NCBI GenBank assembly: GCA_002189035.1
Contig: NEEC01000012.1
Coordinates: forward strand, 744,001-808,000
Source: Utricularia gibba
Taxonomy: Eukaryota > Streptophyta > Magnoliopsida > Lamiales > Lentibulariaceae
Length of the DNA stretch: 64,000 bases
Reading direction: 5' to 3'
In this document: positions 33,250-44,741 of the stretch, piece after piece
How the letters are laid out: each line of letters begins with the position of its first letter
Position numbering within the stretch: the stretch's first letter is position 1
Notes under the pieces: generated by a model
Seen by the model: the letters and a program-made list of their open reading frames with translations, nothing else
Databases searched by the model: none
Told to the model about the DNA's origin: nothing
Program-made: the position numbers and the translations under genes

Positions 33250-34671
33250 AGATTTTTTGTTCCTGAAGAAGAAGGTGTCGTGCACGAGGAACTAGTAGCA
33301 CCTATTCCAGAGGAAAATACTGAAAAATCTAGAGATGAAGTAGAGGCAATTGAGGAAGAACCAATTGCTGAAGAAGAGGCTTTAATGGAAAAAATGACGG
33401 CGAAGATGAAGAATATCGGAATAAGGAAACTGAGCAGGCAGAAGAGGAAGCAGGGAGCGATCACTTGGGAGCACCACAGAAAAGGAAAGCGAAGGTAACA
33501 TTAAAAGAAATAAATTTTTGCCTAAATATGTCCCTTTGTACATGAAAACAGGGAAGTTTGCACAAGAAAAGGAGAAATTCCAGAGGCAAATGACACGCAA
33601 GGGGATACCGTATTTTAAGCATCATGCAGATATGTTGAACACCAAATACTTGACTTTCACAGAAGAAATGCAAGCTGATTGGTACGGTGAGGTCAAGGGT
33701 GCAAAGGTAACACCATGTCGTCATATTGATCACGATATTCTGGTAGAATTAGGAATTGCTAATAGAATTTCTTCTCTGTTTGAAGGCATAGTGTTCATTA
33801 AATTGTTTGAGATGAAATTTCCTGCTTACATTGAATTATCTTACGAATTTGCTGCCACTTTTGTGTATGAAATCCCTGAAATTGTGCAAGACCTTGCTGC
33901 TATCTCTTTTAGATTGATGGATATTGAATTTTCTTTTTCATTGGCTGAATGAAACGTAGCTCTAGGATTCTGTTCAGAACATGATGTAGATTCTCATGAG
34001 TTTGCTGCATCCTTTTTGATTATCTTGATGAATTTGATGCTGAGGAAATTTATGCGATTCTGACCGACCAGAATGCTATAGAATTTAAGGCAAAAGGGAC
34101 TAGGGCAGACTTGTTTGTTGATCCGGTTATGCATTATGTTCATATCCTTGTTATCACAACCCTCTTTGGATGACCTATAGGATTCAATTCTATTTATAAG
34201 TGTGAATTATTTGTCATGTGGTGCATTATGAACAAACGCTCTCTGAACTTAGGTGCTATGATTGCTTAACAAATGACTAGAGACTATAGACGCACTAAAA
34301 TTAAACACTTGAGTTTTGGCAATATCATCACGCATCTTGCATATACTTTATGTCCAAAAAAACTGTCTGAATTGGAATTTTTCCATGTTGAAACTAAGAC
34401 AGTGCCTTTAGATGTGTATTTCTTGAAGGTTGTTGGACTAATTAAAGCCCAAGGGAGTGGGTTTGTTTTTAGATCTTTGGCAGGTGTATGCGGACATTCT
34501 ACCCCTGGAGAAGGCAACTCAAATACCCCTGCTCCTGCAACGTCCAAGGACAACAGCAAGGGATGTTGCTGCCTGGAAATGATCAAGGATTTGAGTGAAA
34601 AAATGTATGATTTAATTCTTGAGGTGCAAAAGCTGAAACAGAGAGTGATTGACTCCTCCCTGAATAAGTAA
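33250..34671 (+). pseudogene. Post-pol reading frame of the second Athila-like element
   Basis: An acidic Glu-rich start (33250-33500) leads to QMTRKGIPYFKHHADMLNTK and WYGEVKGAKV. A 144-codon open part (33518-33952) includes the FEMKFPAYIELSYEFAATFV region, which is absent from the copy at 14200-15440. After stops near 33950 the frame resumes at 34273-34671 with GSGFVFRSLAG and a coiled-coil-like end. It is the ATHILA ORF family by comparison with the other copy. It is broken and non-functional. Confidence 0.6.
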
Positions 34672-35576
34672 CCTGTTGCTGAACTTATTTCATGAAGTTT
34701 TATTTTATTTTCATTTTTATTTTTAGTTTTAATTTTCCTTAGGATCATGTTCGCGTATGTGTCTACTAGTCTATGCTAGGAGTAGTAGAGGGCTTGTTGT
34801 TTGTTTTATTTAACATCGTAAACTACTTTGAATGCCATATGATTGAACATCATAACTAAGAGATGATTTGGATGTATGAGCTTTCTATGCCTTTTATATT
34901 CCCAGGAGCATGTTTTTACCATCTATTTTATGAGAGCATGCACATGAATAGAGGATCATAGGGAGTGTGATCTATATTAGCTTAAATTGAGTTGGTGGAC
35001 TTCATAATCGTTTTGGGACAGGTTGCTAGTTTAAAAAAAAAAGAGAGAAGAAAAAAAAAGAGAAAAGCAGCATAAAAAAAATGATGAGATCAAAGTCCTG
35101 AAAAGCAACACATAATAAAAAGCATGTGCGGACTTAAGTAGTGAATGGGTGCAAAGACATGGATTGATCTGAAGGAGTAGGAGGAGGCTTGGAGTTATAA
35201 GGTATGAGTGCTTGGCAAACACTCTTTCATAGGGAAGGCCATGACATTATACCCGGATTAGTCCAAAACAAATTGCTTTTCACTATCAAAAGAAAAACAA
35301 GAAAGAGAGAAAGAAAAAAATTTGGCAACCATTGTCCTAAGCGATTTTGGACAAATCAACTTGAGGAAGCAATCTTCGAAAACACTCCCCAAGAGAAATC
35401 TATTCATGCACATTTGAATGATAACATGACATGCACACCAGCACTACTACACCTCATGCATCTGAATTTTATCAAAGTTGTTTATGTTTATGTTTATCAT
35501 TGGCGCTGACAAAGTTAGTTTTCTGTTAGTCTTAGCTAGGACTTGAGAACAAGTCTCGTGTCGTTGTAGCATAGTG
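34672..35576 (+). other. Non-coding spacer of the second Athila-like element
   Basis: It aligns with 15441-16128 of the other element (for example GCATGTGCGGACT, GGCTTGG(A/C)GTTATAAGG(T)ATGAGTGC). It holds A-rich runs and no coding sequence. GGACTTGAGAACAAGTCTC near 35550, just before the LTR, resembles the pre-LTR segment of Athila elements. Confidence 0.55.
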
Positions 35577-36096
35577 TGATGACACACATTTCCTCTGAAT
35601 TTTATAATACAAAATAGTTATATTTTATTATGGTTTAGGTTAGATAAATGTGGTTTTTCATGCTTATGTATGTTTAACTTAATTTTAGGTGTTTATGTTA
35701 AAAAGTGGACTAAATCCATTGATTTAATCCACCACCTTTGTTACTAATGTTTGACTAAGTTCAGCAGGGAGATCAGCCGAAAAATCAGACTTATAAACGT
35801 GTGGAACAAGTGAAAAAGGGCGCAATACCTGAAGAGAGACAAAGAGCACTGTTCTGCCGCTGCATGCAGTATGCAAGTTCAGGTCGAAAATAGTGCTGGG
35901 ATCAGGTGCAATGGAGTGAAGGAGGGGAGATATTTTTCGAAAAGGAGAGAGAGCGAAAAAAAAAAAAACAGACACACTAGAGGAACACAGAATGCACGCA
36001 AGGGGGCCTCTCCCTCAACGTGAAAAATACCAATCAGAAGAGGACAAGGAGGCCCTCATCATCAAGAGCAGCACAAGAGCCCAGTCCAGCACTACT

Positions 36097-38232
36097 TAGA
36101 GATGTTATATCAAACAAATGAACACGATTATCTATGTTCATATTCGTTTATTTAAGTTAATCGAACAAGATTTTTGTTCATATTCGTTTATTTAATGTTC
36201 ACAAACATTCACGAACGTTCACGAATAAAGATATATTTATAAAACTCAAATTTAAAAATAACATGTTATTATTATTCATGTTTTTATAAAATAAATAACA
36301 AATAAAATAAACTAATATTTATTCAGGAAATGAAATATAAGTATCATATTCTTGTTCTTCTTCTTGCTCTTCACATGCTCCAACACTTGTCTTGCCACCA
36401 TAACTCTCTTGTTCTCGTTGAAGTCCAACTTGTTTCACAAAAATATAATTGTTATTAAACAAAGTATTTAAATATATTAAAATAAATATGCAAAATAATA
36501 CTACTTACACATGTAGATTTCTTTATTCCATGAATTCCTTTCACCCAATCACCAGCACAAAGTAACCTCTCACAAGTTTCAGTTGATAAATTTGATCGAA
36601 AATCATCAATAACTCGATCACCAGCACTGAAAGTAGCTTCTAAAGCAACAGATATCATAGGAATAGCCAAAATATGTCTTGCAATATTGGCTAAGATAGG
36701 ATATTTCACACTATTTATTTTCCACCAATTCAAAATATCAAACTTTGATGCAACATTAGCATCACTAAGAGCACAAGGGATAGTATCATCTAATAAGTAG
36801 ACTTCCAAATCTGATTTCTCCAAAAATTGAGATACTGATTTTTTTCTAAAGGAAGCAAATCTCGCCATGCCAGTTACAATTTTTGGCTTATAATTTGATC
36901 TTCCACTAGAAATATTATCTGATATTGGCAGATGAGTTTGTACCTGAGTAGACTGAGATGTTGTATGAGACAATGCATACTCATTATATAAATCATTCAA
37001 TACTTTCTTGACTTCCCCAATCTTCTCATGTGCCTTGTCCTCCCCATACAATATTGGAAAAGTAAATTCCAACAGCTCCAATTTGAATCTAGGATCTAAA
37101 ACTGCTCTTAATGCTATTACCATATTGCATTCACCCCAATACTTATCAAATTTCAAATTCATACTGAAAGCCATAGCCCTTACACGAGCATTAGGATCTA
37201 AATTTTTCTCAACCAAAAGTTCTTTCAATCTACAAAGCTTTGTGAGAAAAGATTAGAGGTTGGATAATCTGAAGCTGAAATAATGTTCGCTAACACATAA
37301 AAACAAGCCAAAAAAATCACATACTTGCAACCACTCATTAGTAGTAGGAACATAACAAAATCCAATATCTCTTTCTTTATACCTCATCAACACATCTTTA
37401 ACTTCAAGGCAAATGACAGCATCATATATGTAGAATTCCATCTAGTAGGACAATCCAAAATCAATTTTCTGATTGGCAATTGTAACATTTTTTTTATCTT
37501 TCCAAACTCTATCAAACGAGCCTCTGAACTATTCAAATATTTGAGTCCATCTCTAATACAGTCAACAACATCACCAATTTCATTCAAACCATCTTGTACC
37601 AAAAGATTTAATATATGAGCACAACAACGAACATGAAATAATTGACCTTTAATAGACAAATTCTTTCCCATCAAAAAGCTCTCTTTGAACATCCGTATGC
37701 ATACATCATTATAAGAAGCATTATCAACTGCAATACTGCATATTTTATTTTCAATCCCCCAATCAGTAAAACAATTCATCAGAGCATCTGCAATAATAAC
37801 TCCCGTATGGGGAGGTGGCACATTGCAAAAATTCAACACGTGTTTCTGTAAGCTCTAATTATGATCCAAAAAATGTCCTGTTACAACCATATACTACAAA
37901 ATCAAAGAACAAATGAATAATCATCACATCACCTCATCAATCTTCACTTGTAAACAATATTAGTTGGGGAATTTGGTTGAATGGAAGGGATGAGAATGAG
38001 GGTGACGTGCGCTAGTGTTGGAGGGGAAGGGAAGAGTGTTTTTAATTTAATATTTGATATATTATTTATATATATAATTAAATATATTCAATTATGTTTG
38101 ATTATATTCAATTGTTCGTTTATGTTTGTTCATTTAAGTAATTGAACATAAATTTTCTTCGTGTTCGTTCAATTATACTATTCAAACGAAAATAAACAAT
38201 TTTAATTAAATTGAACACGATTCGAACATGAA
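36097..38232 (-). mobile_element. hAT-family DNA transposon, internally degraded
   Basis: The edges are set by the break in the host LTR. Both ends are AT-rich and full of GTTCGTTTATTTAA / TGAACACGATT motifs, typical of subterminal repeats. TGAACACGATT occurs at both ends. The body carries a minus-strand transposase. I cannot see a clear 8-bp target duplication or clean terminal inverted repeats, so the ends are approximate. Confidence 0.75.
36455..37839 (-). pseudogene. hAT transposase (RICESLEEPER-like), N-terminus missing
   Basis: Two minus-strand blocks are clear. 37839-37387 contains CSIAVDNASYND, HVRCCAHILNLLVQDGL and CPTRWNSTYMML, the catalytic RNase H-like part. 37228-36455 contains the C-terminal dimerisation domain (FDILNWWKINSVKYPILANI and VALEATFSAGDRVIDDF). 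Between them stops and frame changes occur. The BED zinc finger and N-terminal third are absent, so it cannot be autonomous. Confidence 0.85.
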
Positions 38233-39152
38233 TTGTTCCGGGCCGTGAACAGTAGCAACCGGGCGACAGAACAATCTTTATTTCTTTTTCGTTTTCTGAA
38301 TGTTTCGAGTTTCTGTATCTGACTTGCTTACAATGTTCCTGCTATTTTCACCATATTATCTGAATAAAATCGTGTTTTATTTTCCAAGTATCAATAGCTA
38401 AAGCATTAGGGATGCCTTAAGGTGAAGTATGGTGGTGTGTTCTTAGGATTAATAATGAAATTTATGTTTGCTCTTTATCTCTTATTTCTATCAATTCACA
38501 GATAGATCTAGGAAGGGGAACAAGTAGTTTCACAACTAATATGTTTGGTTTAGAGGTAGACCAACAAATAAAGATTGGAGCAGTAGGTATTAGTCCAGAG
38601 TAGAACCAGGTAGACCTAGTTCTATATGCTTTGCATGCAGGGAGACCTAATTGCAATGTTGGTTATGATATTGGGGACTAACTTAGCCAAAAATATGATG
38701 AATGATCTAGGTAGACTTAAGTTATTTGAAGTTGTGAGTGTGGGAACATGGTAAATGAAATTAGGCACCTTAGCATAACACCACATGCAGATCCTTAAGG
38801 CATATTCATATTATTCTTAGTTAGAACCAATACTTCTTACCTTTCGCATTGAAACCTGATTCCGTTTACAGAATTTACTTGCCACTACTAGTCCGAGCTT
38901 AGACTAAGACCACTGTATTCCGAATTATGCATTTACTAAAATACTTAGCAAGCATAAGCTCCTCGTGATCGACCCCAACATCCAATATACCAGTTTTCTA
39001 AATTTGTGTTTTGTGTAAATTATGGACTATAAATTTATTTGATATGGAAGTTTGCTTTTATTGCAACGATATGCTAAAATTTCCGTTTATCAGTAAATTA
39101 ATTTTTTCAATATGATTATGGTATTTTATAAAAATAAAAAAATCATAAAGTA

Positions 39153-40423
39153 TGATAGCACACAAATTTTCATGTTCTTAGGATATGAAATTTAGGAAAA
39201 TGTGATTTTTTGTGTGTTAGTGGGCTAAATCCTTTGATTTAGCCTACCCATGTTCTAACCCAATTTTGAGCCTAGCAGCTACCCGAAAATCATGGAAAAG
39301 TCAAGGATTCTGTACAAGTTATCGCGCAGTAAGAAGCAATGAATACACTGTCCCGACAACAGTCTGCAAGTCAAGGGTAGGAGTAGCAGATTTGTCAGAG
39401 AATGTACTTGCCTTGGGCGGTGGGAGGCGAGAGAAAGGGAGAGGAGAGAGAATCGTAAGGGGACAACACGTTTTTCAAAATACACAGGGGGGGTTTCCCT
39501 CCAACATCGGGGACAACAACTTCTTCTCAAACAACAAGACCCCCAACACAAAGAACACCGACCAAGAGAGGAGAAGAAGAACTTCATCCTCAAGAACAGC
39601 ATCAGAACCAGTTCAGCGCTACTGTTCTGGTCCAGGAACAGTAGCAGACAAAAACCAGACTTCTTACTGCAACCAACTTCTACACGATGTTCTTGACATT
39701 TTCTTTGTTTTATGTTAATATTATTACTTTTTAACTTCAAAATATGAGTAGCTAGAACCTTAGAGATGTTTTAAGGAGAAGCATGGTGGTGTGAGTCTAA
39801 GATTCTTAATAAAATTCACCATTGTTTCTTAGTTCTTGTTTCTATTATTCCATGGGTAGACCTAAGGAACTAAGATGCTTGATTTAGAGGTAGACCAACA
39901 AATCAAGACGGGAACAGTAAGTAGAACTAGTAGAACCAGGTACACTTAGTTCTATGTGCTTTGCATGCGGGTAGACCTAATTGCAGTGTTGATGATGATA
40001 TTGGAGACTAGCTTATCCGAAAATGGGATGAATGACTTAGGTAGACTTAGGTTATTTGAAGTTGTGAGTATAGGAACATGGTAGATTAAGTTAGGTATTT
40101 TGACACCACACCTCCTACACACCCTTAAGGCATCTACGTATTATTTTGAGTTAGAACTAGTACTTGTTACCTTTTACATTGAAACCTAATTTCGTTTACT
40201 GAACTTACTTGTCACTGCTAGTCCGAGCTTAGACTAATACCATTGTATTCCGAATTATGCATCTACTAAAGCACTTAGCAAGCACAAGTTCTTTGTGATT
40301 GACCCCGAATTCCACTGTACAATTTGTGTTTAATTTGTATTTTGTGAAGATTAGAGACTATAAATTTATTTGATACGGATGTTTGCTTTTATTGCAAAGA
40401 CATTGCTAAATTTCCGTTTATCA
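39153..40423 (+). mobile_element. Solo LTR of the Athila-like family, perfect target duplication
   Basis: A 1271-bp sequence starts TGATAGCACACAAATTTTC and ends AAATTTCCGTTTATCA. It is flanked by AAGTA at 39148-39152 and 40424-40428. It is the cleanest single copy of the LTR family found at 16129, 35577, 44742 (minus) and 45863. No internal element sequence follows. Confidence 0.9.
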
Positions 40424-40428
40424 AAGTA

Positions 40429-43400
40429 TTTAAAAAATACACTGGTAATTGTGAAATAATAAGAGACCATAGGAAGAGAGGAGTTTTATCCATTTACATT
40501 TGACAAACGCTAGGGAATTGGGCAAATAATAAGAGATTTGTGATTGACTTGAGTTGTATAAGATTCTACTGCTACTCTACTAAATGAGTTGTAAAATCAT
40601 TTCATCCCCCTCCTCTCCGTCCTTGGTATTGCTCATTTGCTCCTTCCTCTTCATTCTATGGCTTCAAATTTCACCTCAAGAATGTTTCTATGATTCATTC
40701 TCTTTCATTTTTCTTGTTTTCTTGACCTCTAATCTAAACTTTGCATTCAATAAACATTTTTCTTGAACCAATGATCAAAGTTATATTGAAATTCTAGTTA
40801 GATGGGCAATATTGGGTGATTCACTATCATGTATATGCTTCAGAACTGACGAAAATCTTAGTGGTGAAAAAATTTATTTGTAGAAATATGCTATTTAAGA
40901 CTAATCAAAGTGAACTAGGAATCATAGTGAATTTTTACAATGTTTGACAATGTACCGATTCAATATATCTCTCCTACACTATGGATCCCAATATATCTGA
41001 TTTTGATATTGAAATGTTAATTTTGCAAGTTAACATTTGCTTTTGATCCTTATGAATTTTATACAATTTTTTGTGAATTTGAAAAAAATTACTAATTTAA
41101 GCATACAATATTTTTCTTTTTTTTCTAATATTTTAATTTTTTAAATAATGACTATTTCACATCTCTTTCTTTTTTATCGGTTTTACTTGTTATACTAAAA
41201 TGTCATTATTAATTTTTAATTTAATTCATATTTAGTTAAAAATATTTTTATTCATTTGATTGGTTCTTAATCTCAATAATATTTTTTAAAAATTATAAAC
41301 AAATAGAAGTAATTTGAACGTACTATTCTTATTATAAAATTCAAAGCTTATTATTGTGATTTTTATTGTGATTGAGAAAACTAGCATATTTCTTGTTATA
41401 ATAAAATATTAATCATAAAAATATCTGATAAAAAACAAAGGTCAAAACAAGTATTTTTTCAAATGAAATAGGCCTTACACACAAATAAATTTTAGTTAGG
41501 TTGATAAGTTTATCTTATTGATACAACCAATGTATATACAAAACATGTATTTTGTATATACTTTCCCTACCTTTAGTATTCTACAATGACTTTTTCTAAA
41601 AGATATATTTTTTAATTCTCTCATGAAATTAATATAAGAAAAATAATAACATAATCTAAAATTTATTATCTAGTTTTTCCAAATCAATTATAATTACTAG
41701 AAAAACGTTTATAACTGATAGCATAAGCTAATGCAAACTCTCAAATAGTAAAGAAAAGTATTCTGAACAAGCATAATAAAATACAAAATGAGAGTTACCT
41801 TATTAGCACTTTGTAATACTCCCAATCTCAATAGTCTTCATTCGTTGATGCTTGACCAATGTGATTAATAAACAGGCTATTAATTTTGATAATTTTCGGC
41901 TGCATATTAAAATGGAAAAAATAGTGAATTCAAAAAATTGATATGTTTGAGAGTCTAAAAATTTATAGTTTAGTATTTTGGGGAATGTATGTATATAGTT
42001 TTTCTACATGCCCATTAAAAATAATTGAATTCAAAAAATTATTTATAATGAGATCGATAGATGAAAAAATCTAAAACTGTATATGCCTAAAAGTTTTTTT
42101 CATCAAAAGATATATATAAAACTGAAAAAACAATTTACATTACATTCATGAAGAAAATATCGTAGTAGTAGCAAGGGAAGGTTGATCCATAGCGAGCAAA
42201 CATTTTTCAATTATAAATAATATGCGTAAGTAGGATTAAATTGAGAGTTTTTGTAGAGATGTGAGTTTCTATTCTAATGAAATTATTAAAATTCTTAAAA
42301 TGGCTTCTACACTAAAATAGGCAATGAAATGAGCAGATCAGTGTTTCTAAAAGTTTAAAAATATGCATTTCAGTTAATCCGAAAATAAATCATACTTAGA
42401 AGAAAATCTAAATATGCTCCAATTACTACTCTAATTCACGTTTAAAAATAGAACAGAACATGATAAAGAAAGCATGCTGAATTGAAGACACTCAAAAAAG
42501 TATATATTCTAGCAAGAAATGTAAATGGAACAAGTAGGTTACGAAAATGCAAAAAGAAAATGTATAAAATAAAAAGTTTGTTCAATTCTCTAGGTCAGGT
42601 CTATGTATCGATCCTCTTCTCTTCTCATGCAGGCTGGTTCTAAGGTTTTGATAAGAAGGTTCCGAGTGTTCTGCTGCGATAGTTCTAGTATCATTCTAAA
42701 ATTACTTCCATCGTTTCTTTTTCAACAAGCATATCTCTGTTTTCATAGGGCTCTTGATGCTAAAGGTTAGTTCTAGTGTCATGATAGAACTTCTACTCCT
42801 CTGACTTCTTTTCTCAAGAAATATGAAAGTTCTTGCCAAAAAATCTCTAGGAAAAGATCCCAAGTTGGTCTCTAGAGCTTCCCTCCAGAATCGCTCCTTT
42901 TCTTTTTGATTTATTTTTTATGTTATTCTTGTAACCAGATCATTCCAATCTATCCCATATTTGGATAGTCAGACTTGTCAACATTTTATTTTTCGGTTGC
43001 AACAAGCTTATTATTCCTCTTTTGGGCTTCAATAGTTTACTTTTTCTTTTTTTTTTTTCTGACACTTGCTCAAAAAATATCATTTCTCATTAATTCGGCT
43101 CTCCACATAGGCTTAAAATTCATCATTTGTTCCTATACTAAAACAACTATGCAAATTGGTCAAACACAAGGCTTGACCCAAATGGGTTGACAATTCCTAA
43201 GCTTGGATGAACATTATAATCACACCTGCCCTTGGATTAATGTAGAAAATGGTTCAAAACATATTTTTACCCAAAATAATTTTTTTAATTTTCATAATTT
43301 TTTCTACTTTAATTCACCTAATCTCCTATGCTAACACTCAAAATAGTATAAATATGATCAAATTTAGCACAACATCAAAGACATGCTCATTACTCAATCT

Positions 43401-44741
43401 AAAACTATACATACATATTCATGTTACAAATTTAAAATCTCATCCATGTTAGTAAAAAAAAATTATAATAAATTAAAAATATTTTGTAATTCATTATTAT
43501 GTTCAATATATGATTATATTTTTTCATTTCAGCTTCAAAATAATAAAATAGATTTATAGGATTTTGGGTTTAGGGTTAATAGAGTCACCTCATACTCAAT
43601 TACGGTGACCATTCATAATGTTATTTTTAGTAGAATCCCACCAAATTTTGCTTCTCACTACCCCTTATTGTGTGTTACAATAACTTTGACTAAAAAAGAA
43701 TTATTCAATCCTCCATAGATAGTGTCAATTTACCTAATTTATTAAATAACATTTTCCAAAAAATATTAATTACTTTAAAAATTCATTTACATTATATTAC
43801 ACTTGCTTCTTCAAGCACTATATCTATCTACACACTCAAGGGTTTTTTTTATACAAAAAAGGTATCTTTTATATCAAATTTTTTTTTAATACTTGATATA
43901 TTGATAAACATATTTTGGAGAAGTATTTTGAATTTGTGATCACCGTATTGTGTACAATGCTTGTCTACTCAACTATCTAAGAAGATAAAGTCATGAGTTC
44001 ATAAATTTTTTGAATTGTTTGTCAAATTATAATAAATATTATTAATATATAAAACACTATTTGAAAAATATGAAAAACAAAATGTGATTGATCTACTTTC
44101 ACACACAAATGTATTTTTCACTCAAATAATTGCTACACATTTATGGTAACAATTATAAAAGTTAAATAGACAAAATTTGTTTTTATTAATTGGAATATAA
44201 TTATACTACATATATAAAAAGGGATGTTTTTATTATTTTGATACATTTAAAATATAATATAATATATTTACATTTTCAAATAAGAAATTCAAATATATCA
44301 CAGAATATTTTAAATATAGATATGTTATTTTTGTAATTTTGGAATCATATAATTATAATAGTCATTACAATATGAAAAATACCAATTACAATTTATTCCT
44401 TTCAAAAGCAATTTGAAAATATTCATTAGATAATAAAAAAGATAATTTTGAAAAATTTGCTAATTATGATCTTTTAGCATGTAAACTTATAAATTCTGAA
44501 AAAGAATCTTTTTTCTTTCTAGATTGATTTTTCAAGCAAATAATAACTAAAAGATTTATTTAAATATGCCTAAAGAAAAACCTTTTGAAAAGTTGAAGAA
44601 TCAAACTATGTTAAATGATCGGGATGATATGCTATATATGAAAAAGGATGTTAAAGAATATTATGATTGTCAAATAAAGCAAATAAATTACTAGAAACAA
44701 TTTTCCAATTGGATCGGAATGCATGTAGAAAGAATTAAGGT
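40429..44741. other. 4.3-kb AT-rich region without recognisable genes
   Basis: Only short open frames occur on either strand, none with a known motif. 42570-42960 is a little less AT-rich. No LTR ends, tRNA genes or strong repeats are seen. It may be old degraded transposon DNA. Confidence 0.5.

Larger units (their letters stand above)
33235..39092 (+). mobile_element. Second Athila-like element, 3' part only, with hAT insertion in its LTR
   Basis: The sequence begins inside the post-pol reading frame, abutting the copia gag, and runs through a spacer to an LTR ending TTTCCGTTTATCA at 39092. It is collinear with 14400-17505 of the nested Athila-like element. No 5' LTR, gag or pol is present. 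An hAT transposon of about 2.1 kb splits the LTR. Confidence 0.78.
35577..39092 (+). repeat. Athila-like 3' LTR, split by an hAT insertion
   Basis: The LTR starts TGATGACACACATTT and ends TTTCCGTTTATCA. Compared with the solo LTR at 39153-40423, the sequence is broken after CCAGCACTACT (about 36096) and resumes at TGTTCCGGGCCGTGAACAGTAGC (about 38233). Without the hAT, its length is about 1.38 kb. Confidence 0.8.

Noticed and set aside
36455-37839. hAT transposase as a domesticated host gene
   Set aside because: It lacks the BED finger, has frame breaks, and lies inside an LTR with the transposon's own ends.
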